Position numbers and translations under genes: made by a program
Notes under the pieces: generated by a model
Told to the model about the DNA's origin: nothing
Seen by the model: only the letters and a program-made list of their open reading frames with translations
Database searches by the model: none
Part shown: piece after piece, positions 50,512-59,973 of the stretch
How positions within the stretch are numbered: the stretch's first letter is position 1
Layout of the letters: each line of letters opens with the position of its first letter
Source: Chryseobacterium oranimense
GTDB lineage: Bacteria; Bacteroidota; Bacteroidia; Flavobacteriales; Weeksellaceae
Assembly: GCF_900129755.1 (NCBI RefSeq)
Contig: NZ_FQWT01000007.1
Span: 1-64,000, forward strand
Reading direction: 5' to 3'
DNA length: 64,000 nucleotides

Positions 50512-53343
50512 ATGAAAAAATTATATTCCTTTATTTACCTGTTTATTACAGTGTTGGTTTTCGGGCAAATCAATTATACGGTTACTCCGAATCCATTTAA
50601 TGAAACAGATGTTATTACTTTAACGGTGCCGGGAGACCAGATTGATGAAACTGCCTGGGGTGTTTCAAACAATGCCGTTTATATCTGGTCTTGGTCACTG
50701 GATACCAATTACCAGAACAGCCAGGATTGCCCTACCAATGGCAGCTGGAATAATTCCAATGAACTGAATAAACTGACTTACAATTCAGGAACCGATACAT
50801 ATTCGATCACCTTTACTCCAACCACTTTTTATGGAAGAACAGGAATCGGGAGATTGGGGTTTTTGTTGAAAGATAAAACCGGGGCTCACCAGACATCGGA
50901 TACTTTTGTGAACGTTGGAGTTTTAAGTTTAAGCCTGACGAATCCGGCAGCCAACAGCTTGACAACCGTTCCGGCAGGAAACTCGATTAATGTTACTGCA
51001 ACAACGAATGTAGCGGCAACATTTCAGCTAAAAGCAAACGGAACCGTCATAAACTCTACCTCTGTACCTTCACAATCCTACAATTTCAGTTATACGGTAA
51101 CCCAGGATGCCAATATGGAACTGATTGCAACAGCCAATTCCAATACCAAGAACGCCACGTTCATGCTGCAGATTCCAAGAAATGTAGTTTCTGAAGCCAT
51201 TCCGGGCTGGATAAGACAAGGGATAAATTACAGTACAACAGATCCTACCAAAGTAGGCCTTGCTTTGTATGCTCCTTATAAAAACTTTGTGCATGTCATC
51301 GGTAGTTTTAATAACTGGACGGTGAATGATACCTACTTGATGAAGAGAGACACCACAAACCCTGATCTTTACTGGATTGAGCTGACAGGATTGACTCCAC
51401 AACAATTGTATACCTTCCAGTACAGAACAAACGATATGAAAATTGTGGCAGATCCTTTCTCTCCTCAAATTTTGTCTTCTTATGATGATCAGTGGATTTC
51501 AAGTACAACCTACCCGAATTTACCTCCGTTCCCTGCCGGACAGAATTTTGAGGTATCCATGTTCAAAACAGGGCAGGTGCCTTACAACTGGCAGGTAACC
51601 AATTTCCAAAGACCGGCCAAGGCAGACCTGGTGGTGTATGAATTATTGCTGAGAGACTTTACCCAGGAAAAAAACTGGCAGTCGCTGATCAATAAGATCT
51701 CCTATTTAAAAAACTTGAATATCAATGCTATTGAGCTTCTTCCTATTATGGAATTTGAAGGAAATCTTTCCTGGGGCTACAATACTTCTTTCCACTATGC
51801 GCTGGATAAAGCTTACGGAACTCCTGAGAAATTCAAAGAATTTGTTGACCTGTGTCACCAGAACGGAATAGCGGTGATTTTAGATATTGCGTTCAACCAC
51901 GCAACAGGACGTTCGCCATTAGCAAGACTCTGGAATATTGATCCGGATGGAGACGGTTATGGTGATATTGCTGCCAACAACCCTTATTTTAACCAGGTTC
52001 CGAAGCATTCTTATAACGTATTTAATGACTTTAACCACACCAGCCCCGCAACACAATATTATGTTGAAAGAAGCCTTCAGCAGTGGCTCACGGAATATCA
52101 TATTGACGGATTCCGTTGGGACCTTACCAAAGGATTTACCCAAAGCTGCTCGGAAAACGATGAAGCCTGTACCAATGCTTACCAGCAGGACAGGGTAGAT
52201 ATTATGAAGAACTATGCTGACAAGCAATGGGCTATAGACCCGAACTCCTACATGATTTTCGAACATTTGGGAACAGATGCAGAAGAACAGCAGTGGGCCA
52301 ATTACAGAATTGCCGAAGGAAAAGGAGTAATGCTTTGGAACAAGCAGACCGATCCTTACAACCAGAACACAATGGGGTATAAGGAAAACAGTAACTACGA
52401 CAGGATGAATCATACCCTTCACGGCTTCACCAATATGTCTGCGGTGGGTTATGGAGAAAGCCATGATGAAGAAAGATTAATGTTTAAAAATCTTGCATAT
52501 GGTGCTTCTAACGGGGCTTACAATGTAACCAACCTGAATACAGCCCTTGAAAGAATGAAAACTTTCGGAGCTACATTCTTCACGATTCCCGGTCCGAAAA
52601 TGATCTGGCAGTTTGGAGAGCTTGGCTATGAATTCAGTATCAACCGATGTGCAGACGGTACCATCAACAGCGGATGCAGAACCGATGAAAAGCCTGTTGC
52701 CTTTACTTTAGGATATGATACCAATCCAAACAGAAAATCAGTGTATGATACCTGGGCCAAAATTATCAATATAAGAAATACCTATCCTGTTTTTAAATCA
52801 AAAACATACAGTGTAGAATCGAATAACCTTGCCAATGATCCAGAAGGCTTAATTACAAGGATTTATGTATATGACAATTCAATAGCAGGGGTAAAGAACA
52901 TCGTAGTTTTGGGCAATTATACCACTTCTGCACAGAATGTAGTTCCTTACTTTCCTTATACAGGTCAATGGCAGAACCTGATGGATAATTCTGTTTCGAC
53001 TGTTGCCTCTACTACTGCCCCTATTACATTGCAGCCTGGTGAGTTCCGTATTTTTGGAAACTATGCAGGAGCTTTGTCAACATCCGATGTGAATGCTGCC
53101 AACAAACTGTCACTTCAGATTGCTGATAATCCTGTAAAGAACGGTTGGGCAAAACTCATTTATCACAAAGTCAAAAACGGGGAAATCTCTGTTTTTGATA
53201 TGAGCGGTAAGAAAATGGATTCATTCAAACTCAATAATGAAAGTGGAACCTATGAGCTGAAAGCCAATTATCCTCCGGGAACCTACCTGGTTCATCTACG
53301 GTCTGAAACAGGCATGGCCAGCCAAAAGATGATCATCAAATAA
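50512..53343 (+). CDS. Type IX-secreted alpha-amylase-family (GH13) enzyme
   Basis: A 943-residue secreted glycoside hydrolase. It has a signal peptide (to FGQ, residue 19), an N-terminal immunoglobulin-like or CBM-type region (about 20-230), a CBM48-like domain (about 235-350, FVHVIGSFNNWTVNDTYLM), a GH13 barrel (about 375-770), and a C-terminal type IX sorting domain (about 870-943). GH13 regions: ILDIAFNHATG, DGFRWDLTK with nucleophile Asp537, general acid Glu584 in MIFEHLG, and GESHDEE with Asp652. It is expected to cleave alpha-1,4 or alpha-1,6 glucans outside the cell. Confidence 0.88.
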   Translation: MKKLYSFIYLFITVLVFGQINYTVTPNPFNETDVITLTVPGDQIDETAWGVSNNAVYIWSWSLDTNYQNSQDCPTNGSWNNSNELNKLTYNSGTDTYSITFTPTTFYGRTGIGRLGFLLKDKTGAHQTSDTFVNVGVLSLSLTNPAANSLTTVPAGNSINVTATTNVAATFQLKANGTVINSTSVPSQSYNFSYTVTQDANMELIATANSNTKNATFMLQIPRNVVSEAIPGWIRQGINYSTTDPTKVGLALYAPYKNFVHVIGSFNNWTVNDTYLMKRDTTNPDLYWIELTGLTPQQLYTFQYRTNDMKIVADPFSPQILSSYDDQWISSTTYPNLPPFPAGQNFEVSMFKTGQVPYNWQVTNFQRPAKADLVVYELLLRDFTQEKNWQSLINKISYLKNLNINAIELLPIMEFEGNLSWGYNTSFHYALDKAYGTPEKFKEFVDLCHQNGIAVILDIAFNHATGRSPLARLWNIDPDGDGYGDIAANNPYFNQVPKHSYNVFNDFNHTSPATQYYVERSLQQWLTEYHIDGFRWDLTKGFTQSCSENDEACTNAYQQDRVDIMKNYADKQWAIDPNSYMIFEHLGTDAEEQQWANYRIAEGKGVMLWNKQTDPYNQNTMGYKENSNYDRMNHTLHGFTNMSAVGYGESHDEERLMFKNLAYGASNGAYNVTNLNTALERMKTFGATFFTIPGPKMIWQFGELGYEFSINRCADGTINSGCRTDEKPVAFTLGYDTNPNRKSVYDTWAKIINIRNTYPVFKSKTYSVESNNLANDPEGLITRIYVYDNSIAGVKNIVVLGNYTTSAQNVVPYFPYTGQWQNLMDNSVSTVASTTAPITLQPGEFRIFGNYAGALSTSDVNAANKLSLQIADNPVKNGWAKLIYHKVKNGEISVFDMSGKKMDSFKLNNESGTYELKANYPPGTYLVHLRSETGMASQKMIIK

Positions 53344-53346
53344 AAT

Positions 53347-53380
53347 AAAGAGGGATAATGATAGATTATCCCTCTTTTTT
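53347..53380 (+). terminator. Terminator of the GH13 gene
   Basis: A perfect 12-bp stem (53347-53358 with 53366-53377), followed by T's. Confidence 0.92.
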
Positions 53381-53410
53381 ATTGACAGCATAGAAAATAT
53401 AAACCTGTTT

Positions 53411-53441
53411 TTTGAAAATTAAAAATATTAGTCTACTTTTG
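53411..53441 (+). promoter_or_regulatory. Promoter of the riboswitch-controlled transport operon
   Basis: TTTG (53411-53414), 19 bases, TACTTTTG (53434-53441): a full Bacteroidota pair. Transcription would start a few bases before the SAM riboswitch. Confidence 0.8.
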
Positions 53442-53448
53442 CAGTAGA

Positions 53449-53553
53449 TTTATCAAGAAAGGTGGAGGGATTTGGCCCTATGAAACCTTAGCAACCTGCA
53501 CGGCTCTAAAAAGTGTAAAGGTGCTAATTCCAACCCGGTATGGGGAAGATGAG
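53449..53553 (+). promoter_or_regulatory. SAM-I (S-box) riboswitch
   Basis: The classic S-box text is present: AAGAAAGGTGGAGGGATTTG, then GGCCCTATGAAACCTTAGCA, ACC, a variable P3 arm with GGTGCTAATTCCAACCC, and the closing GAAGATGAGA. P1 pairs TTTATC (53449-53454) with GATGAG (53548-53553). It lies in the 5' leader of the TonB-dependent receptor gene. SAM-I riboswitches turn genes off when S-adenosylmethionine is plentiful. A 7-bp hairpin (53602-53608 with 53614-53620, G-U pairs included) follows, without a T run, so the expression platform is not clear. Confidence 0.93.
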
Positions 53554-53652
53554 AAAAGTCAACATTCTGACAGTAATTCCATTTCTTGAAGTCTTTTATA
53601 CCTGCGGATGAGGTCCGTGGAAAATATTTATGATTAATTTACAAGGACAAAG

Positions 53653-56073
53653 ATGAAAAAATTAAGCCTGTCTGTTATCCTCCTGGGAGCTGTTCTGGTC
53701 AATGCCCAGGAACAGGAAAAAGGAACCCAGATCGAAGATGTAATTATTGTAGGAAACCGGAATGCCAAAAGAACCAAACTGGAAACACCGGTTCCCGTAG
53801 ATGTTATCAATATAGAAAAATTGCAGAAATCCGCCCCGCAAACGACGGTTCAGGATCTGCTGAATTATGTCATTCCTTCCTTCAACTCAGTAAGACAGTC
53901 GGCTTCGGACGGAACGGAGCATATTGACCCGGTGACTTTAAGAGGCATGGGGCCTGATCAGGTATTGGTGCTTATCAACGGAAAAAGAAGACATACCACT
54001 TCACTGGTCAATTATCAGAATACAGTGGGAAACGGATCTGTCGGCACTGACCTCAGCACCATTCCGGTAATTGCTATTGACAGGATTGAAGTATTAAGAG
54101 ACGGTGCAGCTGCACAATATGGTTCCGATGCCATTGCGGGAGTTGTCAATATTATCCTTAAAAAAGATATTGGAGCTTCAGCAACAGCTTCCTACGGAAT
54201 CAGTGGAAGAAACGATGGGGAAACCTATCAGGCCGGAATCAATTATGGATCTTCCCTGGGAAAGAAAGACGGCTATGTGAATCTTTCATTGCAGTTAAGC
54301 CACAGGGGAAAGACCACCAGAACCCAAAACCACGATCTTGATATCTTCGGAAGTAATTTTGCGTATGAATTTGCAGATGATCCTGTGGCCGCGAGAGCAG
54401 AAGATGACAGAATTATAAAGGAAAGAGGACTTACCCGCGATGATTTTAATTTCCAGATCGGGGACGCACAGATCAGGCAGGCACAATTGTTTTTTAATTC
54501 AGAATATCCGTTAAGTGACAGCTTTAAACTGTATTCCTTCGGAGGTTTCAGCATTAAAGAAGGAAAAGGATTCGGCTTCAGGAGGTTGCCGGGAGAAACA
54601 GATAATGTGGTTGCTGCTATTTATCCAAACGGTTTTCAGCCCGTTCTGGGATCGCAGGTATATGATTTTTCTTATGCCGTGGGAGCCAGATATAACGTCA
54701 ACAATTGGCTGTTCGATTTAAGCAATACGTTCGGAAGCAATACCTTCAACTATAATGTAGACCATACCAACAATGCTTCATTGGGTACAAAATCTCCTAC
54801 AAGCTTTTATGCAGGAGCACATAGTTTCCTTCAAAATACAATTAATCTGGATGTTTCTAAGAGCATCAATCAGTTTAATGTAGCCTTTGGAGGAGAGTTC
54901 CGTTTTGAGCAGTATCAGATCAAATCAGGGGATGAAGCTTCTTACACCCGGTATGACATCAACGGAAATCCTGCGGTCCCGGGATCTGAAGTGGAAGGAA
55001 ATGGAGGCTCACAATCATTTATTGGTTTTTCACCGGATAATGCACTGAAAAAATCAAGACATTCTGCAGCGGTTTATGCAGATGTTTCCTATGATCTGGC
55101 TAAAAAATTAAATATAGATCTTGCCGGAAGGTTTGAAAATTATTCAGATTTTGGAAATACCCTGAACGGGAAGCTGGCGGTGAGGTATGAATTCATAAAA
55201 GACTATGCAATACGGGCAGCTGTGGGAACCGGTTTCAGAGCTCCATCTCTTCAGCAGCAGTATTTTAATAATTCCTATGCGGATATCTCCACTTCCGGGT
55301 TAGGAATCGTCACCAAAGGAATTTTCCGGAACGACAGTGATGCGGCCAGAGCCCTGGGATTTGATAAGTTAAAGCAGGAAACCTCGGTCAATGCAAGTGC
55401 AGGATTTACCCTCAAACCTGCAAACCGGCTGTTTATTACGGTAGATGGCTATTGGATCAGGGTAAAAGACAGAATTGTGATCACCAGTAATATTGAAGAT
55501 CCAAGGCTGGCCCAGTACAATGTGGAAAGCGGGAGGTTCTTTGCCAATGCTATAGATACGGAAACTAAAGGCGTAGATGTTGTTGTTACCTACGACTGGA
55601 AACTGGGTGGTGGAAATTTAAATATCAGCCTGGCAGGAAATTATACCGAAACCAGGATTACGGATTTTCATTTCCCGGAAAACCTGGTTCCTTCACAGGA
55701 TGAATATTTCGGACCGGACCAGGTGAATATCATTGAAACCCTTTCTCCAAAAACAAAAGCCTCCCTTGGTCTGAATTATGCCGTTGGGAAATTCAATTTC
55801 ATGGTAAGAAATACGTATTTTGGTCAGGTCATACGGGATGGGTATCCTTTTGGGAAAGTCCAGAGCTTTTCTCCGAAAGTTGTTACCGATGTAAGTGTAG
55901 GCTATGATATTACGAAAAGTATCAACCTGACGATAGGTGCCAATAATGTCTTTGATGTATTCCCGGATCGTCAGATCTATGAAAATTCATACTATGGAGT
56001 ATTTAAATATGCGCCGGTTCAGATGGGAACACTGGGGAACTATTTCTTCGGAAGGCTTAATTTTAATTTTTAA
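53653..56073 (+). CDS. TonB-dependent outer-membrane receptor under SAM-riboswitch control
   Basis: An 806-residue receptor with a signal peptide (MKKLSLSVILLGAVLVNAQ), a plug domain (about 40-165: LQKSAPQTTVQDLLNYV, TLRGMGPDQVLVLINGKRR, IDRIEVLRDGAAAQYGSDAI) and a 22-stranded barrel ending FFGRLNFNF. The plug text is like that of vitamin/siderophore receptors of the Bacteroidota non-SusC type. It lies behind a SAM-I riboswitch and is followed after seven bases by an APC permease, so the substrate is likely methionine or a sulfur-containing compound; that is inference. Confidence 0.9.
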   Translation: MKKLSLSVILLGAVLVNAQEQEKGTQIEDVIIVGNRNAKRTKLETPVPVDVINIEKLQKSAPQTTVQDLLNYVIPSFNSVRQSASDGTEHIDPVTLRGMGPDQVLVLINGKRRHTTSLVNYQNTVGNGSVGTDLSTIPVIAIDRIEVLRDGAAAQYGSDAIAGVVNIILKKDIGASATASYGISGRNDGETYQAGINYGSSLGKKDGYVNLSLQLSHRGKTTRTQNHDLDIFGSNFAYEFADDPVAARAEDDRIIKERGLTRDDFNFQIGDAQIRQAQLFFNSEYPLSDSFKLYSFGGFSIKEGKGFGFRRLPGETDNVVAAIYPNGFQPVLGSQVYDFSYAVGARYNVNNWLFDLSNTFGSNTFNYNVDHTNNASLGTKSPTSFYAGAHSFLQNTINLDVSKSINQFNVAFGGEFRFEQYQIKSGDEASYTRYDINGNPAVPGSEVEGNGGSQSFIGFSPDNALKKSRHSAAVYADVSYDLAKKLNIDLAGRFENYSDFGNTLNGKLAVRYEFIKDYAIRAAVGTGFRAPSLQQQYFNNSYADISTSGLGIVTKGIFRNDSDAARALGFDKLKQETSVNASAGFTLKPANRLFITVDGYWIRVKDRIVITSNIEDPRLAQYNVESGRFFANAIDTETKGVDVVVTYDWKLGGGNLNISLAGNYTETRITDFHFPENLVPSQDEYFGPDQVNIIETLSPKTKASLGLNYAVGKFNFMVRNTYFGQVIRDGYPFGKVQSFSPKVVTDVSVGYDITKSINLTIGANNVFDVFPDRQIYENSYYGVFKYAPVQMGTLGNYFFGRLNFNF

Positions 56074-56080
56074 CGGTTAA

Positions 56081-57382
56081 ATGAGTACTGCTACACACCA
56101 GATCGGCTGGAAAACGGCTGCCGCTATCGTTGTCTCCAATATGATAGGGACAGGGATATTTACTACTTTAGGCTTTCAGCTGTCTGATATTACCAATACC
56201 TACAGTATTTTTCTGCTGTGGATTATCGGCGGGATTCTTGCCCTTTTCGGGGCGTTTTGCTATGCTGAGCTTGGATCTTATTTTAAAGGAAACGGAGGAG
56301 ATTATATTTATCTGAAGGAGACCTACCATCCCGTATTCGGATATCTCGTCAGCTGGATTTCCCTGATTATCGGGTTCTCTGCACCGGTGGCCCTGGCTGC
56401 ACTTGCGATGTCAAAATACCTTTCAGCTTTTAATTATACTTTTGGAAACGGCTTTGCCACTGCTGTGATTTTCATTGTGGCGGCAGCATTGTCATTCAGC
56501 CTCAAAGCATCAAGCAGGTTTCATAATTTTTTTACCTTTATCAAGATCGCATTTATTATTGTGCTCGTCATTCTGGGTGTAGGACTTTCAGGATCTGATG
56601 CGGGAAACAGCCTGGAATTCAGCAGCAGCTGGCAGGACGAGATCATGCTTCCTGCGTTTGCCACATCACTGGTTTTTGTTACCTACTCTTATACCGGCTG
56701 GAATTCTGCCTCTTACATTGCAGGAGAAATAAAGGATGTCCAGAAAAATCTTCCCAAAGCTCTGATTGTAGGAACTGTTTTCGTGACACTGAGCTATCTT
56801 TTGGTGAATTTTATTATGCTGAAACATGCTCCTGTAAGCCAGCTGGCAGGAAAAGAAGACGTGATGGGAGAAGCAGCTCGCAATATGCTGGGCGTAAGCT
56901 TTGGTAAAATTGTCAACATCTTTATTGCTTTACAGCTTATAGCCACCATAAGCGGTTATCTGTGGGTAGGCTCAAGACTCACACAGGCTTTCGCGAAAGA
57001 AAACCATCTATGGAGGTACCTTGCTGTCAATAACAAGAAAGGAATTCCGGTGAGGGCTATTTTTGCTCATGCTGTAATTGCAACAGTAATTATTTTAACG
57101 GGAAGTTTTAAGGAGATTTTTGTGTATACAGCCTTTATTCTTCAGCTGTTTGCCAGTCTTTCCATTTCCACCGTTTTCTTTCTTAAAAAAGGGCAGCGAA
57201 AAATATTCAAATCCAATATATTCTACATTTTTCCTGCTGTTTTTCTGCTTTTCAGCATTTATATCCTCTATTTTACCCTTATCCATAATCCTAAAGAAAG
57301 TATTATAGGGCTTGGGATCGTGGTTTTCGGACTGATTTTATATTTTATTGACAGAAAGTTTTTTAAAAAGACTGCGGAATAA
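56081..57382 (+). CDS. APC-family amino-acid permease
   Basis: A 433-residue permease with about 12 membrane segments and APC-superfamily text: AAIVVSNMIGTGIFTTLGFQ (the GIG-like unwound helix 1), FCYAELGSYFKGNGGDYIYL, and SYTGWNSASYIAGEIKD. It lies seven bases after the TonB-dependent receptor gene, under the same SAM riboswitch, so it is a candidate inner-membrane methionine (or related) transporter, completing an outer- plus inner-membrane uptake route. Confidence 0.9.
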   Translation: MSTATHQIGWKTAAAIVVSNMIGTGIFTTLGFQLSDITNTYSIFLLWIIGGILALFGAFCYAELGSYFKGNGGDYIYLKETYHPVFGYLVSWISLIIGFSAPVALAALAMSKYLSAFNYTFGNGFATAVIFIVAAALSFSLKASSRFHNFFTFIKIAFIIVLVILGVGLSGSDAGNSLEFSSSWQDEIMLPAFATSLVFVTYSYTGWNSASYIAGEIKDVQKNLPKALIVGTVFVTLSYLLVNFIMLKHAPVSQLAGKEDVMGEAARNMLGVSFGKIVNIFIALQLIATISGYLWVGSRLTQAFAKENHLWRYLAVNNKKGIPVRAIFAHAVIATVIILTGSFKEIFVYTAFILQLFASLSISTVFFLKKGQRKIFKSNIFYIFPAVFLLFSIYILYFTLIHNPKESIIGLGIVVFGLILYFIDRKFFKKTAE

Positions 57383-57479
57383 TTTAAGTCTTGCCATTCC
57401 TAGTCTTATACATCTTAATGATCAGAAAATTAGTGAATCTTAGGGATCAAAGGAATTTTAATTTGAATTAATAAATTCA

Positions 57480-57487
57480 TATCTTTG
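57480..57487 (+). promoter_or_regulatory. -7 box upstream of prfA
   Basis: TATCTTTG lies 19 bases before the prfA start. TTTG at 57462-57465 is 14 bases upstream, shorter than usual. Confidence 0.45.
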
Positions 57488-57506
57488 CACTCTCAAAAAT
57501 TGCAGA

Positions 57507-58592
57507 ATGTCTAAATCATTAATTCCAAAACTAGAAGCTATTAAACAAAGATATAATGAGGTTGCAGACCTTATTATACAGCCTGATGTTATTTCAGATC
57601 AAAAAAAATATTCTTCTCTGAATAAAGAATACAGTGATTTGGGTAAGATTGTGAAAGTTTACGATCAGTACAAAGGTGCTCTTGATGCCATTGAAGAATC
57701 TGATGAAATTATTGCTGATGGCTCAGACAGAGATTTGGTAGATCTTGCCAAAGAGGAGAAACTTGAAGCTCAGGCTAAAATTCCAGGACTGGAAGAAGAA
57801 TTGAAAGTTTTACTGATTCCTAAAGATCCTGCAGACGACAAAAACATCATTGTGGAATTACGTGCCGGAACAGGAGGTGATGAAGCAGCTATTTTTGTGG
57901 AAGATATCTACAGAATGTACACCATGTATTTCAAATCAAAAGGATGGAGACATGAAGTAACAGATTCCAATGAAGCGGCAAAAGGTTATAAAGAACTGAT
58001 TATGAAGGTGGAAGGTGAAGGTGTTTACGGAATTATGAAATTCGAGTCCGGCGTTCACCGTGTACAGCGTGTTCCGGAAACAGAATCCCAGGGAAGAGTT
58101 CACACTTCTGCTATTACCATAGCTGTGCTTCCGGAAGCTGAAGAAGTGGATGTGGAGATCAATCCTGCAGATATTGAAATGCAGACATCCCGTTCAGGAG
58201 GTGCCGGAGGACAGAACGTTAACAAGGTAGAGACCAAAGTACAGTTAACCCACAAGCCTTCAGGTTTGGTAGTAGTATGTCAGCAGGCCCGTTCTCAGCT
58301 GGCTAACCGTGAACTGGCCATGGAAATGCTTCGTGCCAAACTATATGATATTAAGCTACAGGAAGTTCAGGGAGATATTGCAGCACAGAGAAAAACCATG
58401 GTTTCCACAGGAGACCGTTCTGCGAAGATCAAAACCTACAACTATCCTCAGGGAAGGGTTACTGACCACAGAATCAACAAGTCTATGTACAATCTGGATG
58501 CTTATATGAACGGAGATATTTCTGAAATGATAGACGCCGTGATCATGGCAGAAAATGCAGAAAAAATGAAGGGAGAAGAAGAAAATTACTAA
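57507..58592 (+). CDS. prfA: Peptide chain release factor 1
   Basis: A 361-residue class I release factor that ends translation at UAA and UAG. The GGQ motif is at 234-236 ([16 protein letters not shown]), which triggers peptidyl-tRNA hydrolysis. RF1 is distinguished from RF2 by its length and by the PxT-type stop-reading segment ([20 protein letters not shown] at about 190). The C-terminal [20 protein letters not shown] is standard. Its own -7 box lies upstream. Confidence 0.95.
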   Translation: MSKSLIPKLEAIKQRYNEVADLIIQPDVISDQKKYSSLNKEYSDLGKIVKVYDQYKGALDAIEESDEIIADGSDRDLVDLAKEEKLEAQAKIPGLEEELKVLLIPKDPADDKNIIVELRAGTGGDEAAIFVEDIYRMYTMYFKSKGWRHEVTDSNEAAKGYKELIMKVEGEGVYGIMKFESGVHRVQRVPETESQGRVHTSAITIAVLPEAEEVDVEINPADIEMQTSRSGGAGGQNVNKVETKVQLTHKPSGLVVVCQQARSQLANRELAMEMLRAKLYDIKLQEVQGDIAAQRKTMVSTGDRSAKIKTYNYPQGRVTDHRINKSMYNLDAYMNGDISEMIDAVIMAENAEKMKGEEENY

Positions 58593-58616
58593 AATAGATA
58601 ATCACACAATATAAAT

Positions 58617-59171
58617 ATGAAAAAATTATTCTTACTGACAATTGGTTTATTCCTTATGTCTTCCTGCTCTACAGATGTCCAAAAGGACGATTTAGATTTA
58701 GGTAAATCTGAAAACAAAATAGGTAATATTACAAAGAATTTGAATAGTAAGGTTGATGAAAATTATGATTTTATCTTAAGTGATAGATCTGATGTTGTTC
58801 CTAATACAGATCCGACTAATTATGTTAGTGGCTATATTCAGATTTATTCTCCACAATTGTTAAGTGAAGGATATACTTTTGATTTAGAATACTTTATAGG
58901 AGGAAGAAATGTTTTTGGTGGAACTCCCACTATTTATCTGCCACCAAATACCCATTATGCTGAAATTAATCCATATGATATGATTCAACTATATGGATGT
59001 GGGGGAAAAACTGTAACTGTAAAAGTAAAGGCTATTAGAAAAGGTAGATTTCAGATTGTTACTGATAAAACGGTATTATCATCTTGTAATATTTCGCTTT
59101 ACTTGGCTAATTGTAATGTGGAAATACCTAAGCCATCAGATAGTATCGGTGATGGGCCACAAGGGTTTTGA
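58617..59171 (+). CDS. Small lipoprotein of unknown function
   Basis: A 184-residue protein with a lipoprotein signal (LFLMSSC, Cys17), an acidic linker, and a compact beta-rich domain with cysteines (YGCGGKTVTVKVKAIRKGR, SSCNISLYLANCNVE). The codons are AT-richer than those of neighbouring genes, with many Ile/Asn/Lys/Tyr codons, which may mean recent acquisition. I do not recognise a family. It starts 24 bases after prfA and ends before a terminator. Confidence 0.6.
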   Translation: MKKLFLLTIGLFLMSSCSTDVQKDDLDLGKSENKIGNITKNLNSKVDENYDFILSDRSDVVPNTDPTNYVSGYIQIYSPQLLSEGYTFDLEYFIGGRNVFGGTPTIYLPPNTHYAEINPYDMIQLYGCGGKTVTVKVKAIRKGRFQIVTDKTVLSSCNISLYLANCNVEIPKPSDSIGDGPQGF

Positions 59172-59221
59172 TTATAACCTAATTTTGAGAGAAAGCTATT
59201 GTTAGAATAAATTATAACCAC

Positions 59222-59248
59222 GCTCTTGGATTTCAGGAGCTTTTTTTT
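59222..59248 (+). terminator. Terminator after the small lipoprotein gene
   Basis: GCTCTT/AGGAGC (59222-59227 with 59235-59240, one G-U pair) with a 7-base loop, then eight T. Confidence 0.75.
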
Positions 59249-59277
59249 GCTTAAAAATCATTGAATTTAAACGAACC

Positions 59278-59946
59278 ATGAAAAAACTAGGGAGAATTTT
59301 ATTGCTGATGACACTGTTTTGCGCTCAGAACTTTTTTGCCCAAACCAAGACATTGCAGCCTGAGCAGGTATTCGCATTGTACTTTGATACTTTTGTGAAA
59401 CAGGATGAACAGGCACTTAATAAGCTTAATAGCTATCTGCTTACGTTTCTTGGTACTGAAAATACCTATAGAATGGATCTGAAGAAGTCTTACCATCAGG
59501 ATGTTCAGTATCTTACAACGTTATTTCTTGCAGATCTTCCGAAAGAGAAGGCTGATGTTTGTAAAAAGGATGCGGAGGAATATTATAATACGCTTTTAAA
59601 TAATTTGAAAAATACCCGGTACACATTAAAAAGTGTACGGGAAGTGAAAAATGAATTTGCAGCAAACAGCTCTGTCATGGAGCTCAACGTAGATCTTATT
59701 TTCTCTGTTCCTGAAAAGCCTGTCGGACTGAAACCGGTTAATATCAAAAGAATGACGGCCGGTGAGCTGCAGAACTACTTAAAAAAGCAGGTGAAGGCAT
59801 TTTCAGAACCCGGAAAGGAGGTTACCGTACAGCAGATTTTCAGGCTGTCTCAGGTAAAAAAAGACGGAAATACCTATTATTGGAACGGTGGTCCTCAGGA
59901 ATTGGTGTGGAAACTGAACGATTCCTATTTTAAAAGTTTCAACTAG
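59278..59946 (+). CDS. Secreted protein, tandem paralogue A
   Basis: A 222-residue protein with a signal peptide ending FFAQ (about residue 21), then LQPEQVFALYFDTFVKQDEQ. An internal helix-rich region with CKKDAEEYYNTLL follows, and the end has FRLSQVKKDGNTYYWNGGPQ. It is clearly homologous to the next gene along its whole length, with the shared text PExVFxxYFxTFVKxDxxxLxKLNxYL and YYWNGxPxELV. I do not recognise a named family. The NTF2-like (SnoaL) fold is possible from the length and start. Confidence 0.6.
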   Translation: MKKLGRILLLMTLFCAQNFFAQTKTLQPEQVFALYFDTFVKQDEQALNKLNSYLLTFLGTENTYRMDLKKSYHQDVQYLTTLFLADLPKEKADVCKKDAEEYYNTLLNNLKNTRYTLKSVREVKNEFAANSSVMELNVDLIFSVPEKPVGLKPVNIKRMTAGELQNYLKKQVKAFSEPGKEVTVQQIFRLSQVKKDGNTYYWNGGPQELVWKLNDSYFKSFN

Positions 59947-59973
59947 CACAAAATTAAATTACCAAATATAAAT

